NCBI RefSeq assembly: GCF_009193215.1
Contig: NZ_VYVA01000004.1
Location: 308,412 to 372,411 of the forward strand
Origin: Flavicella marina
GTDB taxonomy: Bacteria; Bacteroidota; Bacteroidia; Flavobacteriales; Flavobacteriaceae
Length of the DNA stretch: 64,000 bases
Direction: 5' to 3'
Part shown: positions 41,722 to 51,579 of the stretch, piece after piece
Numbering within the stretch: the first letter of the stretch is position 1
Layout: the number at the start of each line of letters is the position of its first letter
The notes under the pieces: model-generated
Seen by the model: only the letters and a program-made list of their open reading frames with translations
What the model was told of the DNA's origin: nothing
Database searches by the model: none
Program-made: the position numbers and the translations under genes

Positions 41722-43569
41722 ATGCGCTCTGTGAAACAAATAGTTTTTTTTGTTCTAAACATTATTCTGTTGGTGAACTGTTTTTCTCAAACAACTTCTA
41801 AAAACAAACCAACACACCAGCCTACTATTGAAGATAAAATTGAAGCACTTCAACAAAATTTAATTGAAGCATCAAACGACAGTCTTAAAACCAACGCGCT
41901 TATTGCATTGGGAGAATATCATCTAAATCGAGATTTTTCTAAAGTAAATGATTATTTAAAAACTGCGCTGAAGTTAGCTTCAAAAACGAACAATCAATAT
42001 CAAATCGCAACGATATATGCAGATCTTGGAATTATGTATCGAAGAAAATCTGACTATACTGAAGCTATTGATTATTACTTAAAGTCAAAATCGATTTTCA
42101 ATAGATTAAACGATTCTGTCAATGTGTCTGCCCTAAACCATAATTTGGGCGTACTTTATCGATTTCTAAATGATTACGAGACATCTATAAAACACTACAA
42201 AGATGCTATTGACATAAGACTCAAACTAAAAGACAAAAAAAATGATTTAGCCATCAGTTACAACATGCTTGGGGTGAGTTACAGAAAGTCTAACCAATTG
42301 GACTCTGCTTTGTATTTTTATAAAAAAGCGAAAACTATATTCAAAGAATTAAAAAACGAAGCAAATATCTACCGTGTAAATGGAAATTTGGCTGTTCTTT
42401 ATAGCCGACAGAATAACTCGGACAAAAGTCTACTATTAAATAAACAAAACCTAGAGTACTATTCTAGAACCAAAAATGAAGCGTCAATGTGTACGACTCT
42501 ATACAATATTAGCGTCGAATATTTCAAAAAACAAAATTACGATCTTGCTTTATCATACTGCGATAGACTGATTGAAATTGCGAAAAAGTCTCAGTTCAAA
42601 GACAGGTTAAAAATAGCTTACAAAAAAAAATCTGAAATTTTAGAATTCAAAAACGATTATAAAAACGCTTACAAAAACTATATCCTTTATAAAAAATACT
42701 CCGATTCTATATTAGACAAAGAGGGAATAAAAAAAATAAAAGCTCTAGAATTAACTTACAAATTTGATCAAGAAAAACTAAGAGATAGTTTAAGATATGA
42801 AAAACAAAAGCAAATTTCAGAATCACAAATACACCAATTAACTTCGAAAAATAAAACCATCACCTTTTGGTTGATATTTGGTAGTTTAGGATTAATTTCA
42901 ATTTTTTGGATTCTATTTTTGTACAAAAAAAACGAGTACTCGAAAAGAAAACAATCTCTTCAACGTATTTATTCACAAAACTTGATCGAAGCTCAAGAAA
43001 ATGAAAAGACTAAAATCGCGAGAGATTTGCATGATAGTGTTGGGCAAAAATTGATGTTATTGACCAGGAACATCAAGTCACTTAATGATAAAAATTTAGA
43101 AAAACTAGCTACCAGTACTTTGTCGGAATTAAGGTCAATTTCTAGAGAACTACATCCTGAAAGCATCGAAAATATTGGGCTGACTACCGCTATCAAAACT
43201 CTTGTAAATGAGTTTGACCAACATACAGAGCATTTTTTCACTATGAGCATTGAGGATGTCGATACCTATTGTGATACCAACATGGGGATACATATCTTTA
43301 GAATCATACAAGAATCTATTGCCAACAGCATCAAACATTCAAAATCTACTGCTATCTCTTTAAAAATTCGAAAAATTGAAAATCTCATTTATATCAAAAT
43401 TGAAGACAACGGTACTGGATTTGATATCACCTCTGAGCTGAACAAAAAAAACAGCCTTGGTCTAAAAACTATGCTAGAAAGAACTAAAATCCTGAATGGA
43501 AAATTTCATATAAAAAATAAAAAACCATCGGGCACTCAAACAACAATATCAATTCCATGTCAAAAATAA
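41722..43569 (+). CDS. TPR sensor histidine kinase (HisKA_3 type)
   Basis: 615 residues. Signal-like N-terminus (about 1-23, ending in NCFSQ), then six or so tetratricopeptide repeats (about 40-330; YLKTALKLASKTNNQYQIATIY, AIDYYLKSKSIFNRLND and similar) in the periplasm. A coiled region and one membrane helix (about 377-400, FWLIFGSLGLISIFWILFLY) follow. The DHp helix has ARDLHDSVGQKLMLLTRN (phosphorylated His about 437), and the ATPase has IQESIANSIKHSKS and EDNGTGFD. This is the NarX/HisKA_3 class. Its stop overlaps the start of the response regulator gene by 13 bases, so they are a pair. Confidence 0.93.
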   Translation: MRSVKQIVFFVLNIILLVNCFSQTTSKNKPTHQPTIEDKIEALQQNLIEASNDSLKTNALIALGEYHLNRDFSKVNDYLKTALKLASKTNNQYQIATIYADLGIMYRRKSDYTEAIDYYLKSKSIFNRLNDSVNVSALNHNLGVLYRFLNDYETSIKHYKDAIDIRLKLKDKKNDLAISYNMLGVSYRKSNQLDSALYFYKKAKTIFKELKNEANIYRVNGNLAVLYSRQNNSDKSLLLNKQNLEYYSRTKNEASMCTTLYNISVEYFKKQNYDLALSYCDRLIEIAKKSQFKDRLKIAYKKKSEILEFKNDYKNAYKNYILYKKYSDSILDKEGIKKIKALELTYKFDQEKLRDSLRYEKQKQISESQIHQLTSKNKTITFWLIFGSLGLISIFWILFLYKKNEYSKRKQSLQRIYSQNLIEAQENEKTKIARDLHDSVGQKLMLLTRNIKSLNDKNLEKLATSTLSELRSISRELHPESIENIGLTTAIKTLVNEFDQHTEHFFTMSIEDVDTYCDTNMGIHIFRIIQESIANSIKHSKSTAISLKIRKIENLIYIKIEDNGTGFDITSELNKKNSLGLKTMLERTKILNGKFHIKNKKPSGTQTTISIPCQK

Positions 43570-44216
43570 ATTCTAAAAAAGATATTTCCATTGTTGTGGC
43601 AGATGATCACCCATTACTTTTAAATGGTTTGGTTCATGAGTTGCATTCTCATAATTATACGCATGTACACAAAGCTACTAATGGAAAGAATGCATTAAAA
43701 CTGATCTTATCCATCGAACCGAATATCGCTATGTTGGATATTCACATGCCTGAGCTAAATGGATTTGAGGTGATAGAACAAGCAAGAAAAAAAGGTTGTA
43801 AAACTAATTTTATAATTCTTTCATTCCACAAACAATCAGAATATCTAGAAAAAGCTAAATCACTAAATATAAATGGATATTTACTAAAAGAAGACGATTT
43901 CGAAGAAATTGAAAAATGCATAAATTCTATTGAAAACAATGTTTTTTATTTGAGCAAATCTTTAGATACAAGTCAAAATGAAAATTTACCAAATGATTTG
44001 ATTTTAGTGGAAAAACTTACAACTTCTGAAAAAAAAATATTAAAATTGGTAACCAAGCAATTCTCTAATGCAGAAATTTCAGACTATTTATCAATATCAG
44101 TTCGAACAGTTGAAAAGCATAGAAGCAATATCATTCAAAAACTTGAATTAGTAGGTGGTACAAATTCTCTGACAAACTGGGCTCTAACTAACAAAAACTC
44201 AATAGACTTACTTTAA
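43557..44216 (+). CDS. NarL/LuxR-type response regulator
   Basis: 219 residues. The receiver (about 8-125) has ADDHPLLLNGLVHEL (acidic pair), MLDIHMPELNGFEVI (phospho-acceptor Asp about 61), LSFHKQS and YLLKEDDF (conserved Lys). The LuxR helix-turn-helix is at about 150-210 with LTTSEKKILKLVTKQFSNAEIS and SVRTVEKHRSNIIQKL. It begins inside the kinase gene (13-base overlap), so the two are translated together. The likely targets are not known; the neighbouring zinc-ribbon and MarR genes are candidates by position only. Confidence 0.94.
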   Translation: MSKINSKKDISIVVADDHPLLLNGLVHELHSHNYTHVHKATNGKNALKLILSIEPNIAMLDIHMPELNGFEVIEQARKKGCKTNFIILSFHKQSEYLEKAKSLNINGYLLKEDDFEEIEKCINSIENNVFYLSKSLDTSQNENLPNDLILVEKLTTSEKKILKLVTKQFSNAEISDYLSISVRTVEKHRSNIIQKLELVGGTNSLTNWALTNKNSIDLL

Positions 44217-44239
44217 AAATACGTGGTAGCACGTATTTT
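44216..44239. terminator. Hairpin after the response regulator
   Basis: AAAATACGTG, GTAG, CACGTATTTT: a 10-bp perfect stem beginning at the stop codon. The T run is short (TTTTA), so it may be a weak terminator or an operator. Confidence 0.55.
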
Positions 44240-44258
44240 AGGCCGTCCTCGATTTCTC

Positions 44259-44266
44259 TAACTTTG
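44259..44266 (+). promoter_or_regulatory. TAnnTTTG -7 box of the second MarR gene
   Basis: TAACTTTG, 33 bases before the ATG at 44300 and directly followed by the shared palindrome. Confidence 0.6.
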
Positions 44267-44269
44267 CAT

Positions 44270-44285
44270 TATTAACAAATGTTAA
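44270..44285. promoter_or_regulatory. 16-bp palindrome at the start site of the second MarR gene
   Basis: ATTAACAAATGTTAAT, identical to 41118-41133. It sits 3 bases after the -7 box, so a bound repressor would block the transcription start. Confidence 0.7.
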
Positions 44286-44299
44286 TTTAAGCAATAAAA

Positions 44300-44755
44300 A
44301 TGTCCATAGAGAAAAAAATAAAATCAACAATTGTTCTTGATATTGATACAAAAACGGTTATCAATTTAATGCATATTGGAAGCTGGGTAAATGAAAAAAA
44401 TGTTACTTTTTTCAAACAGTTTGGTTTATCGTCTCAACAGTACAATATATTACGAATACTTAGAGGTCAAAAAGGAAGACCGATAAATTTAACCGACATC
44501 CATGAAAGAATGATCTCAAAAATGAGCAACACAACACGTTTGATCGACAAGCTTATTCTAAAAGGTTTTGTAACTAGAAGGACAGATAAGAAAAATAAAA
44601 GAAGAGTAGAAATCCGAATTACAAAAAAAGGTCTAAACTTATTAGAGCAAATTGACCTACAAATCACAGGACATACAGAATCTATTACAAAACATTTAAA
44701 TTACAAAGAGTCACTCATTTTAAATGAATTGATTGATAAACTTAGAGGAGAATAA
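44300..44755 (+). CDS. MarR-family transcriptional regulator, second copy
   Basis: 151 residues. The winged helix-turn-helix (about 45-115) has LSSQQYNILRILRGQKGRPI, ERMISKMSNTTRLIDKLI and RRVEIRITKKGLNLLEQ, closely similar to the first MarR in this island (LTSQQFNVLRILRGQKGKP, MSNTTRLIEKL). The two are paralogues with shared DNA-binding helices but different flanking helices. No gene follows on the same strand, so the protein probably regulates itself and the site upstream of the zinc-ribbon gene. Its own promoter overlaps the shared palindrome. Confidence 0.9.
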   Translation: MSIEKKIKSTIVLDIDTKTVINLMHIGSWVNEKNVTFFKQFGLSSQQYNILRILRGQKGRPINLTDIHERMISKMSNTTRLIDKLILKGFVTRRTDKKNKRRVEIRITKKGLNLLEQIDLQITGHTESITKHLNYKESLILNELIDKLRGE

Positions 44756-44780
44756 CATAACAAATCCTACCCTATTTAGA

Positions 44781-45527
44781 TCATTGTCTCAACGATACAA
44801 TACGCTCTAAAAAATCTCCAACATAATAAGCAACCAAAGCTGCTACCGCCCCCATAAGAACCGTTGACAACACACTATAAAATCGATTTTTATTATTCAC
44901 CACTCCTTTCAAATAGCCAATCAGACCAAAAGAAAAGAATGTGAGTGTGGTAGACCATATCATCAAGTCTCCCTTAAACTCCATAAACATATCTAAAACA
45001 TAAACCAACAGCGGAATAAACCCCAGAATTAAAAACGAAACGAAGGTTATCAATCCAATTTTAAAAGGTGACTTGTTTTCTTCCACCATACCAAGCTCAT
45101 CTTTCATCATAACATCAACCCATCGATCTTTGTCAGCTGTTATTGTATCAACTACTTGTTCTAACAATTCACCCTTAAAACCTTTGGCAGCATAAATTTC
45201 TCGCACCTCTTGTTTTTCTTTTTCAGGAATATTTTCTACTTCCCAATATTCAATTGCTTTATGTTTCTCATAATTATCAACATCTGATTTTGATGATAAA
45301 TAGGCACCTATTGACATCGCAAAACCATCGGCAAACAGGTTTGCAAAACCTAAAATAATTATCACATTAGAATCTAACCCAGCACCTACAGCTCCAGCTA
45401 CTACAGCAAATGTAGTGACACTACCATCGATACCACCATAAACAAACTCTGCCAAATATTCTTGAAATTTTTGTACAAAAACACTTGATTCTCCATGTAT
45501 TTTACTTTCCTCAATAGCTTGACTCAT
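44781..45527 (-). CDS. VIT1/CCC1-family transporter
   Basis: 248-residue inner-membrane protein of the vacuolar iron transporter family, which exports or sequesters Fe or Mn ions. The N-terminal FVYGGIDGSVTTFAVVAGAVGAGL (about 32-55) is the family signature. The second helix LGFANLFADGFAMSIGAYLS carries the conserved acidic residues. A cytoplasmic metal-binding segment rich in Glu (about 80-140; EYWEVENIPEKEKQEVREIY) precedes helices 3-5. It is 3 bases downstream of the DUF2461 gene. Confidence 0.92.
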   Translation of the reverse strand: MSQAIEESKIHGESSVFVQKFQEYLAEFVYGGIDGSVTTFAVVAGAVGAGLDSNVIIILGFANLFADGFAMSIGAYLSSKSDVDNYEKHKAIEYWEVENIPEKEKQEVREIYAAKGFKGELLEQVVDTITADKDRWVDVMMKDELGMVEENKSPFKIGLITFVSFLILGFIPLLVYVLDMFMEFKGDLMIWSTTLTFFSFGLIGYLKGVVNNKNRFYSVLSTVLMGAVAALVAYYVGDFLERIVSLRQ

Positions 45528-45530
45528 ATA

Positions 45531-46205
45531 TTATTTTAAAATTGACACACCGTTTAAATCTGTTGTTAACACATCAGACATATAATCGAAAAAAGGCCTC
45601 AGACCTAAATACGATTCGTTTAATTTTTCCCTAAAATCACTTGCTACTACTTCTTTATCAGAAAATTTTCGAGTAACCAAAAAAGACTTTTTCTTAATCA
45701 AATCAATATTCGGATGATTTTTATCAAAACCTCTTGGCGCCGATTTCACCTCATCCCCTTCTAGTTTCCCAAATAATTTTTGAAAATTTTCAGAAGCAAT
45801 GATTTCTCGAATCTCTGTAGCATCTGTTTCAAATTCTTTTCTTATTCTAAGCAAGTCCGCTGGGTTTGGCTGAAAAAAACCTCCTGCCATCATCGTTTCT
45901 CCCGGTGCTATTTTCAAATAATATCCTCCTCGTAAACTTTCTGTAGCTCTTGAAAAACTAACACTTCTATACCAATTATAAGGTGTTTTATCTTTTGAAA
46001 AGCGTACATCACGATAGATTCTAAAAATTTTCATTTTTTCAATCGTATCATTTTTATTTAAATCTTCTAAAACACCAGTATAAAATGCTTTTAGTTTTGC
46101 TTCTTCCTCTTTAAACTCACTTTTATGTATATCAAACCATTCTCGATTGTTATTCTCTTTCAGTTTTTGCAAAAATTCTAAACTAGATTTAGATACTTGT
46201 ATCAT
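45531..46205 (-). CDS. DUF2461 (TIGR02453) protein
   Basis: 224 residues from the ATG at 46205 (MIQVSKSSLEFLQKLKENN). The family pattern is clear: NNREWFDIHKSEFKEEE (about 18-34), YRDVRFSKDKTPYNWYR (about 66-82), GGYYLKIAPGETMMAGGFF and YLGLRPFFDYM. Function is unknown; homologues are widespread in Bacteroidota. A longer in-frame start exists upstream but lacks conservation logic. It is followed by the VIT-like gene 3 bases later in transcription, so the two may form an operon. Confidence 0.9.
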   Translation of the reverse strand: MIQVSKSSLEFLQKLKENNNREWFDIHKSEFKEEEAKLKAFYTGVLEDLNKNDTIEKMKIFRIYRDVRFSKDKTPYNWYRSVSFSRATESLRGGYYLKIAPGETMMAGGFFQPNPADLLRIRKEFETDATEIREIIASENFQKLFGKLEGDEVKSAPRGFDKNHPNIDLIKKKSFLVTRKFSDKEVVASDFREKLNESYLGLRPFFDYMSDVLTTDLNGVSILK

Positions 46206-46272
46206 TGTATTGTTTTTAAGCTTCAATTTACACAATTGTTATAGTATTACAAACAAAATTATTACACATAAT

Positions 46273-46302
46273 AAAAAAGCGAAGTCAAATGACTTCGCTT
46301 TT
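46273..46302. terminator. Terminator of secA
   Basis: AAAAAAGCGAAGTC, AAAT, GACTTCGCTTTT: a 12-bp stem just beyond the secA stop, on the minus strand. Confidence 0.88.
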
Positions 46303-46303
46303 A

Positions 46304-49300
46304 TTAATCTTCTACTAAGACCCACTCTCCTTTATCGAGTAGAGGAATCGCTTGTTTGAATTTCACTTCTTTACTTTGACCGTTCATTACATTTTTTATT
46401 GTAACACGTTCGTTTCTTCCTATTTTTCTCTCTTCGCGCACTACGGTTTCTTGAACTTGCTGTTCACGTGTATCTCGTTGCGACATCGCAGATTCAGAAA
46501 TATTTTGAACCTCTTCTTTACTTACGTTTAATTTTTCACGTTTTTCAACCGGTGCTTTTGATATCTGACTCGGATTTTGAGTTGGCAACTCTCCTTTAAA
46601 CAAGAATGACAACACTTCTTTATTAACCTTGTCTAACATTGTTTTAAACAATTCAAAAGCCTCAAACTTATAAATTAACAACGGATCTTTTTGCTCGTAA
46701 GATGCATTTTGAACCGACTGTTTTAAATCATCCATTTTTCGTAAATGATCTTTCCAAGTTTCATCAATAATGGCAAGCGTAATGTTTTTCTCGAAATCAT
46801 TGATCAATGTTTTTCCTTCTGATTCAAATGCCTCTTTTAGGTTAGTAACTACCTGTAATGTTTTTACTCCATCTGTAAAAGGAACAACAATACGCTCGTA
46901 TTTATCAGATTCATTCTCATAAACATTTTTAATCACTGGATAAGCTGTAGTCGCATTGCGAATTACTTTATCTTGATAATGCGCATATACCTTGTCGTAT
47001 AAATCATCTACTAATTTTTCTGCAGCTAGAGTCTTAAACTCTTCTTTTGTAAATGGAGAAGCCATTCCTGAGAAATGAATCAACTGAAATTCAAAATTTG
47101 TATAATTATCCGTTGGTTTGTTTTCAGCTACAATCGAAGCACAAGAATCGTAAATCATATTTACAATATCAATTTGCAAACGTTTCCCGTCCAAAGCATG
47201 ACGACGGCGCTTATAAACAACCTCACGTTGAGCATTCATAATATCATCGTACTCTAACAAACGCTTACGAACTCCGAAATTGTTTTCTTCTACCTTTTTC
47301 TGAGCACGTTCAATTGACTTAGAAATCATCGAGTGTTGAATTACCTCACCTTCTTCAAGTCCCATTCTATCCATCATTTTTGCGATTCTATCAGAACCGA
47401 ATATACGCATCAAATGATCTTCTAAAGAAACATAAAATTGAGATGAACCTACGTCTCCTTGCCTTCCAGCTCGTCCTCTTAACTGTCTATCTACACGTCT
47501 AGAATCATGTCTTTCTGTACCGATAATAGCCAAACCTCCAGCAGCTTTTACTTCGTCTGAAAGTTTGATATCTGTACCACGACCTGCCATATTGGTTGCG
47601 ATAGTTACCATACCTGAGTTACCTGCATCTGCAACAATCTCTGCCTCTTTCTTATGCAATTTCGCATTCAACACATTGTGCTTAATTTTTCGAAGCGAAA
47701 GCATTCTAGATAACAATTCAGAAATTTCTACAGAGGTTGTACCCACTAATACAGGACGACCTTTTTGAACCAACTGAACAATTTCGTCAATTACTGCATT
47801 GTATTTTTCTCTAGTTGTTTTATAAACTAAATCTTCTTTATCATCACGTAATAACGGTCTATTTGTAGGAATTTCAACAACATCTAATTTGTAAATCTCC
47901 CAAAACTCACCTTCTTCTGTAATCGCCGTACCGGTCATTCCACCTAACTTACGATACATTCTAAAGTAATTTTGCAACGTAACCGTAGCAAAAGTTTGAG
48001 TTGCCGCTTCAATTTTTACATTTTCTTTCGCTTCAATTGCTTGATGCAACCCATCAGAATAACGGCGACCGTCCATAATACGACCTGTTTGTTCGTCAAC
48101 TATCTTCACCTTGTTATCCATTACAACATACTCTTTATCTTTTTCAAATAAAGTATATGCCTTTAATAACTGATTCAAGGTATGAATACGCTCACTTTTA
48201 ATACTAAAGTCATTATAGAGCGCTTCTTTTTGAGTTACTTTTTCTTCAACAGTAGCATCACTGTTGTCTATTTCACCAATCTTAACTCCAATATCTGGTA
48301 ACAAGAAAAAATCTTGATTTTCACTATCGCCTGACAAGTATTGGATTCCTTTATCAGTTAACTCAATTGAGTTGTTTTTTTCGTCGATTACAAAGTACAA
48401 TTCTTTGTCAATCTTTGGCATCTCTCTGTTGTTATCTGCCATGTAAGTATTCTCGGTCTTTTGAAGTAGCTGTTTCACTCCTTCTTGACTCAAGAACTTA
48501 ATCAACGCTTTATTCTTTGGCAAACCACGATATACTCTCAATAAAAGAATACTACCTTCTTCAGTGTTACCTTCGGCGATCAATTTTTTGGCCTCAGCTA
48601 AAACCCCAACCAAGTATTGACGTTGAATTTTTTCAATTTCCTGTACTTTTGGTTTTAATTCATTGAATTCATGACGATCACCTTCAGGTACAGGTCCAGA
48701 AATAATTAAAGGAGTTCTAGCATCATCAATCAAAACTGAATCCACCTCATCAACAATCGCATAATTCGGTGCTCTTTGCACTAAATCTTTTTGAGAGTGC
48801 GCCATATTATCTCTTAGGTAATCAAATCCAAATTCGTTATTGGTACCATAGGTAATATCGGCATTATAGGCTTTTCTTCTTTCTTCTGAATTTGGTTGGT
48901 GATGATCAATACAGTCAACCGTTAAACCATGGAATTCCCATATCGGTGCCATCCAAGCAGCATCTCTTTTCGCCAAGTAGTCATTTACTGTTACTACATG
49001 TACTCCGTTACCTGTTAAGGCATTCAAGAAAATTGGTAAAGTCGCTACCAAAGTTTTCCCTTCTCCTGTCATCATCTCGGCAATCTTACCTTTGTGAAGT
49101 ACAGAACCACCGATTAACTGAACATCATAATGAATCATTTCCCACGTAACAGGTGTTCCCGAAGCATCCCAAGAAGTTGCCCAAATAGCATTATCTCCCT
49201 CTAGTGAAACATATTCTTTTACCCCTGAAAGTTCTCTATCATAAACAGATGCAGTAACCGAAACTACATCATTTTCTGTGAATCTCTTTGCCGTTTCTTT

Positions 49301-49645
49301 CACAACTGCAAAAGCTTCCGGCATAATTTCTTCCAAAACATTCTCTGAAGCTTGATAAGCTTCATCTTTTAAAGCATCTATTTCTGTAAATATTTGCTCT
49401 TTTCTATCAACATGTGCTTTTATTGCTTCTTCTTCAAGAGCAGCAATTTTCTCATCAAAAACTTGCGTTGCTTCTTTAAGCAATTTTTTAAAGTTTTTCG
49501 ATCTTGCACGTAATTCGTCATTCGACAATGCATTTAGCTCACTCTCAAAATCACGAACCTTATCGACAATTGGTTGCAGTAATTTTAAATCTTTTTTTTG
49601 TTTATCACCAACAAAAATTTTAAGTACTGAATTTAAGATACTCAT
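46304..49645 (-). CDS. secA: Protein translocase ATPase SecA
   Basis: Motor of the Sec export pathway, cycling between cytosol and SecYEG. 1113 residues, longer than the 901 of E. coli because of an insertion of about 150 residues (about 340-500), a known trait of Bacteroidota SecA. Walker A is [13 protein letters not shown] (about 190-202), DEVDS is motif II (about 295-300), and [14 protein letters not shown] and GRGTDIKL mark the second ATPase domain. The C-terminal zinc-binding CxC...CH segment is absent; the tail is basic and ends in [10 protein letters not shown] -7 box is 21 bases upstream. Confidence 0.98.
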   Translation of the reverse strand: MSILNSVLKIFVGDKQKKDLKLLQPIVDKVRDFESELNALSNDELRARSKNFKKLLKEATQVFDEKIAALEEEAIKAHVDRKEQIFTEIDALKDEAYQASENVLEEIMPEAFAVVKETAKRFTENDVVSVTASVYDRELSGVKEYVSLEGDNAIWATSWDASGTPVTWEMIHYDVQLIGGSVLHKGKIAEMMTGEGKTLVATLPIFLNALTGNGVHVVTVNDYLAKRDAAWMAPIWEFHGLTVDCIDHHQPNSEERRKAYNADITYGTNNEFGFDYLRDNMAHSQKDLVQRAPNYAIVDEVDSVLIDDARTPLIISGPVPEGDRHEFNELKPKVQEIEKIQRQYLVGVLAEAKKLIAEGNTEEGSILLLRVYRGLPKNKALIKFLSQEGVKQLLQKTENTYMADNNREMPKIDKELYFVIDEKNNSIELTDKGIQYLSGDSENQDFFLLPDIGVKIGEIDNSDATVEEKVTQKEALYNDFSIKSERIHTLNQLLKAYTLFEKDKEYVVMDNKVKIVDEQTGRIMDGRRYSDGLHQAIEAKENVKIEAATQTFATVTLQNYFRMYRKLGGMTGTAITEEGEFWEIYKLDVVEIPTNRPLLRDDKEDLVYKTTREKYNAVIDEIVQLVQKGRPVLVGTTSVEISELLSRMLSLRKIKHNVLNAKLHKKEAEIVADAGNSGMVTIATNMAGRGTDIKLSDEVKAAGGLAIIGTERHDSRRVDRQLRGRAGRQGDVGSSQFYVSLEDHLMRIFGSDRIAKMMDRMGLEEGEVIQHSMISKSIERAQKKVEENNFGVRKRLLEYDDIMNAQREVVYKRRRHALDGKRLQIDIVNMIYDSCASIVAENKPTDNYTNFEFQLIHFSGMASPFTKEEFKTLAAEKLVDDLYDKVYAHYQDKVIRNATTAYPVIKNVYENESDKYERIVVPFTDGVKTLQVVTNLKEAFESEGKTLINDFEKNITLAIIDETWKDHLRKMDDLKQSVQNASYEQKDPLLIYKFEAFELFKTMLDKVNKEVLSFLFKGELPTQNPSQISKAPVEKREKLNVSKEEVQNISESAMSQRDTREQQVQETVVREERKIGRNERVTIKNVMNGQSKEVKFKQAIPLLDKGEWVLVED

Positions 49646-49665
49646 ATTTTATTTTTTTTATTTCT

Positions 49666-49673
49666 CAAAAGTA
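49666..49673 (-). promoter_or_regulatory. TAnnTTTG -7 box of secA
   Basis: Minus-strand TACTTTTG, 20 bases before the ATG. The adjacent GTAGTTTGAACTAC (plus 49671-49684) is a 6-2-6 inverted repeat. Confidence 0.55.
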
Positions 49674-49768
49674 GTTTGAACTACTTCTATATAATTTATC
49701 TATTTCGAAAACTAAATACTGCAATACTCTGTGTTGCAGCACTCTAAAAAACTCGTTCAAAAATACAC

Positions 49769-49795
49769 AAAAAAAAAGCCTCAATAGAGACTTTT
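49769..49795 (-). terminator. Terminator of the DUF2795 gene
   Basis: Minus-strand AAAAGTCTC, TATT, GAGGCTTTT with one G-U wobble, followed by a T run. Confidence 0.75.
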
Positions 49796-49820
49796 AAGTG
49801 ATATTACTAATAGTTTTAAT

Positions 49821-50042
49821 CTAGTATTCATCCTCGTTCCAAAAATAATCTTCTTCGGTAGGATAGTCTGGCCAGATTTCTACGATAGATTCGTAAGCAT
49901 CTCCTTCATCTTCCATACTTTGAAGATTCTCAACAACCTCTAAAGGAGCACCAGTTCTAATCGCATAATCAATCAATTCATCTTTTGTTGCAGGCCATGG
50001 TGCATCTGCTAAATACGAAGCTAATTCTAAAGTCCAATACAT
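49821..50042 (-). CDS. DUF2795 protein
   Basis: 73-residue acidic protein with the DUF2795 pattern: LADAPWPATKDELIDYAIRT (about 10-29) and APLEVVENLQSM (about 32-43), then an acidic C-terminus ending DYFWNEDEY. Family members are small helical proteins of unknown function, often encoded near other housekeeping genes. Own promoter 25 bases upstream and own terminator. The ATG at 50042 fits the family length. Confidence 0.9.
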   Translation of the reverse strand: MYWTLELASYLADAPWPATKDELIDYAIRTGAPLEVVENLQSMEDEGDAYESIVEIWPDYPTEEDYFWNEDEY

Positions 50043-50066
50043 CTTTATAAAAATTGTTTATTTGTG

Positions 50067-50096
50067 CAAAAATAATTTTTTTTCTTAAAAAGTCAA
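50067..50096 (-). promoter_or_regulatory. Promoter of the DUF2795 gene
   Basis: Minus-strand TTG (plus 50094-50096), 19-base spacer and TATTTTTG (plus 50067-50074): close to the consensus. Confidence 0.65.
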
Positions 50097-50143
50097 GTTT
50101 TTTTTCATGTAATTCAAAAAGTCTAAAAGAACGTATGTAAAAG

Positions 50144-50707
50144 CTATGGAATCCATTTAATTTCCTGTGCTTTATTATCAATTGTCAACTTCCGTGCCAA
50201 TACAAAAAGATAGTCAGAAAGTCGGTTTAAATACTTGATTACCGAGGGTTCAATTATTTCTTTTTGTTGCAACACCACCACCAAACGCTCAGCTCTTCTG
50301 CAAACTGCTCGAGCTATATGACAATATGACACCGTAGTATGACCTCCTGGCAAAACGAAATGAGTCATTTGTGGAAGCTCAGCATCCATTTTATCTATTT
50401 CATTTTCAAGATCTGTTATCATTTGATCAGTAACCATAGTTCTCCCTAATCTTTTTTCTCCATTTTTCAGGGTTTCCTTCTCTTGAGGAGTTGCTAAAAT
50501 TGCTCCAACAACGAACAGTTCTTTTTGAATTTTAATCAAATTTTCGAAAGTATAGGCATCAATCTTTTGATCACGCACCAATCCTAAATATGAATTCAAT
50601 TCATCCACCGTTCCATAAGCTTCTATTCGAATATCAGCTTTAGACACCTTTGTTCCCCCATACAATCCCGTCTCTCCTTTGTCTCCTGTTTTGGTATATA
50701 TTTTCAT
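50144..50707 (-). CDS. PduO-type cob(I)alamin adenosyltransferase
   Basis: 187-residue enzyme that transfers adenosyl from ATP to cob(I)alamin, making coenzyme B12. The N-terminal KIYTKTGDKGETGLYGG (about 2-18) is the PduO signature with the ATP site, followed by IEAYGTVDELNSYLGLVRD, RAVCRRAERLVV (with the two Arg) and YLNRLSDYLFVLAR (about 165-178). B12-dependent enzymes are not in this window. It is 3 bases downstream of the methyltransferase gene. Confidence 0.96.
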   Translation of the reverse strand: MKIYTKTGDKGETGLYGGTKVSKADIRIEAYGTVDELNSYLGLVRDQKIDAYTFENLIKIQKELFVVGAILATPQEKETLKNGEKRLGRTMVTDQMITDLENEIDKMDAELPQMTHFVLPGGHTTVSYCHIARAVCRRAERLVVVLQQKEIIEPSVIKYLNRLSDYLFVLARKLTIDNKAQEIKWIP

Positions 50708-50710
50708 AAT

Positions 50711-51487
50711 CTAAAATCTTATTGTAAAGTGTTCTTTGCGCTGTTCTTTCCTAAAAAAAACGATTCCCCATTTAAACAAATCAATAGTAACGGTAACCTC
50801 AGGGTGCATTTTTATTTCTTCCCAGACCTCTGTCATCCCTTTACTCCAATGAATATCATCAAAAATAAAAATACTGTCGTTGTGTTTCGATGTTAACAAA
50901 GTATCGAAATAATTTCTTGTTGCTTCTTTTGTATGATTCCCATCAAACAGCACTATATCGTATTTTTGATTAGTTACTAAGCTAGGCAATATTTGTTCAA
51001 ACTCACCAACTTGCACTGTAACATTTTTTATACCAAAAGACATCAATTGTTTTTGGGCTACTTTAGCTGTGTTAGGACAACCTTCAATTGTTGTTAATGA
51101 AACATTATCATCGCTTTTGGCTATACAATATGCTGCAACACCTAAAGAAGTCCCTAACTCTAAACAGTTTTTTAGGTTAAAATAAGGAATCATCCTCATC
51201 AATAACAAAGCATGCTTTTTTTTAATAGAAGCCACCTTTGCTATTTTGGCAATCTCTCTACTATTGCTTTTAAAAACCTTTGAACCAGCACCGAAATCGG
51301 CTACTTCAATCACTTCTTCTGAGGCCTGAAGTGTTTTCATGAATAATCTATATGAACTCTCATTTGAACCTAACGGTTTTTTATACAGGCATTTAGTAAC
51401 AAAATCATATACAAAAGGTGAGTGAACTCCGTGTTCATTCGAAGACTTCAATAAAAACTTACAATATGAAATAGGTTCAAAAAACAT
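50711..51487 (-). CDS. Class I SAM-dependent methyltransferase (O-methyltransferase type)
   Basis: 258 residues. The Rossmann motif I is CLELGTSLGVAAYCIA (about 103-118); post I reads SLTTIEGCPNTAKVAQ, and motif II has YDIVLFDGNHTKEATRNYFD (about 180-199), a catechol O-methyltransferase-like DGNH. An N-terminal helical domain precedes it. The acceptor cannot be predicted. It is the first of a two-gene unit with the cobalamin adenosyltransferase and diverges from the Wza-like gene; a TACTTTTG box lies 21 bases upstream. Confidence 0.85.
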   Translation of the reverse strand: MFFEPISYCKFLLKSSNEHGVHSPFVYDFVTKCLYKKPLGSNESSYRLFMKTLQASEEVIEVADFGAGSKVFKSNSREIAKIAKVASIKKKHALLLMRMIPYFNLKNCLELGTSLGVAAYCIAKSDDNVSLTTIEGCPNTAKVAQKQLMSFGIKNVTVQVGEFEQILPSLVTNQKYDIVLFDGNHTKEATRNYFDTLLTSKHNDSIFIFDDIHWSKGMTEVWEEIKMHPEVTVTIDLFKWGIVFFRKEQRKEHFTIRF

Positions 51488-51508
51488 CTATAATCCCTTT
51501 AATCACAG

Positions 51509-51516
51509 CAAAAGTA
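51509..51516 (-). promoter_or_regulatory. TAnnTTTG -7 box of the methyltransferase unit
   Basis: Minus-strand TACTTTTG, 21 bases before the ATG at 51487. Confidence 0.5.
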
Positions 51517-51528
51517 AATGAATTTTTA

Positions 51529-51557
51529 TTGTTTATAGATAATAAAAATTATATTTG
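51529..51557 (+). promoter_or_regulatory. Promoter of the polysaccharide-export genes
   Basis: TTG at 51529-51531, 18-base spacer, TATATTTG at 51550-51557, 22 bases before the ATG at 51580; divergent from the methyltransferase promoter. Confidence 0.65.
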
Positions 51558-51579
51558 TAAACAGTTAAAACTGTCTTGC

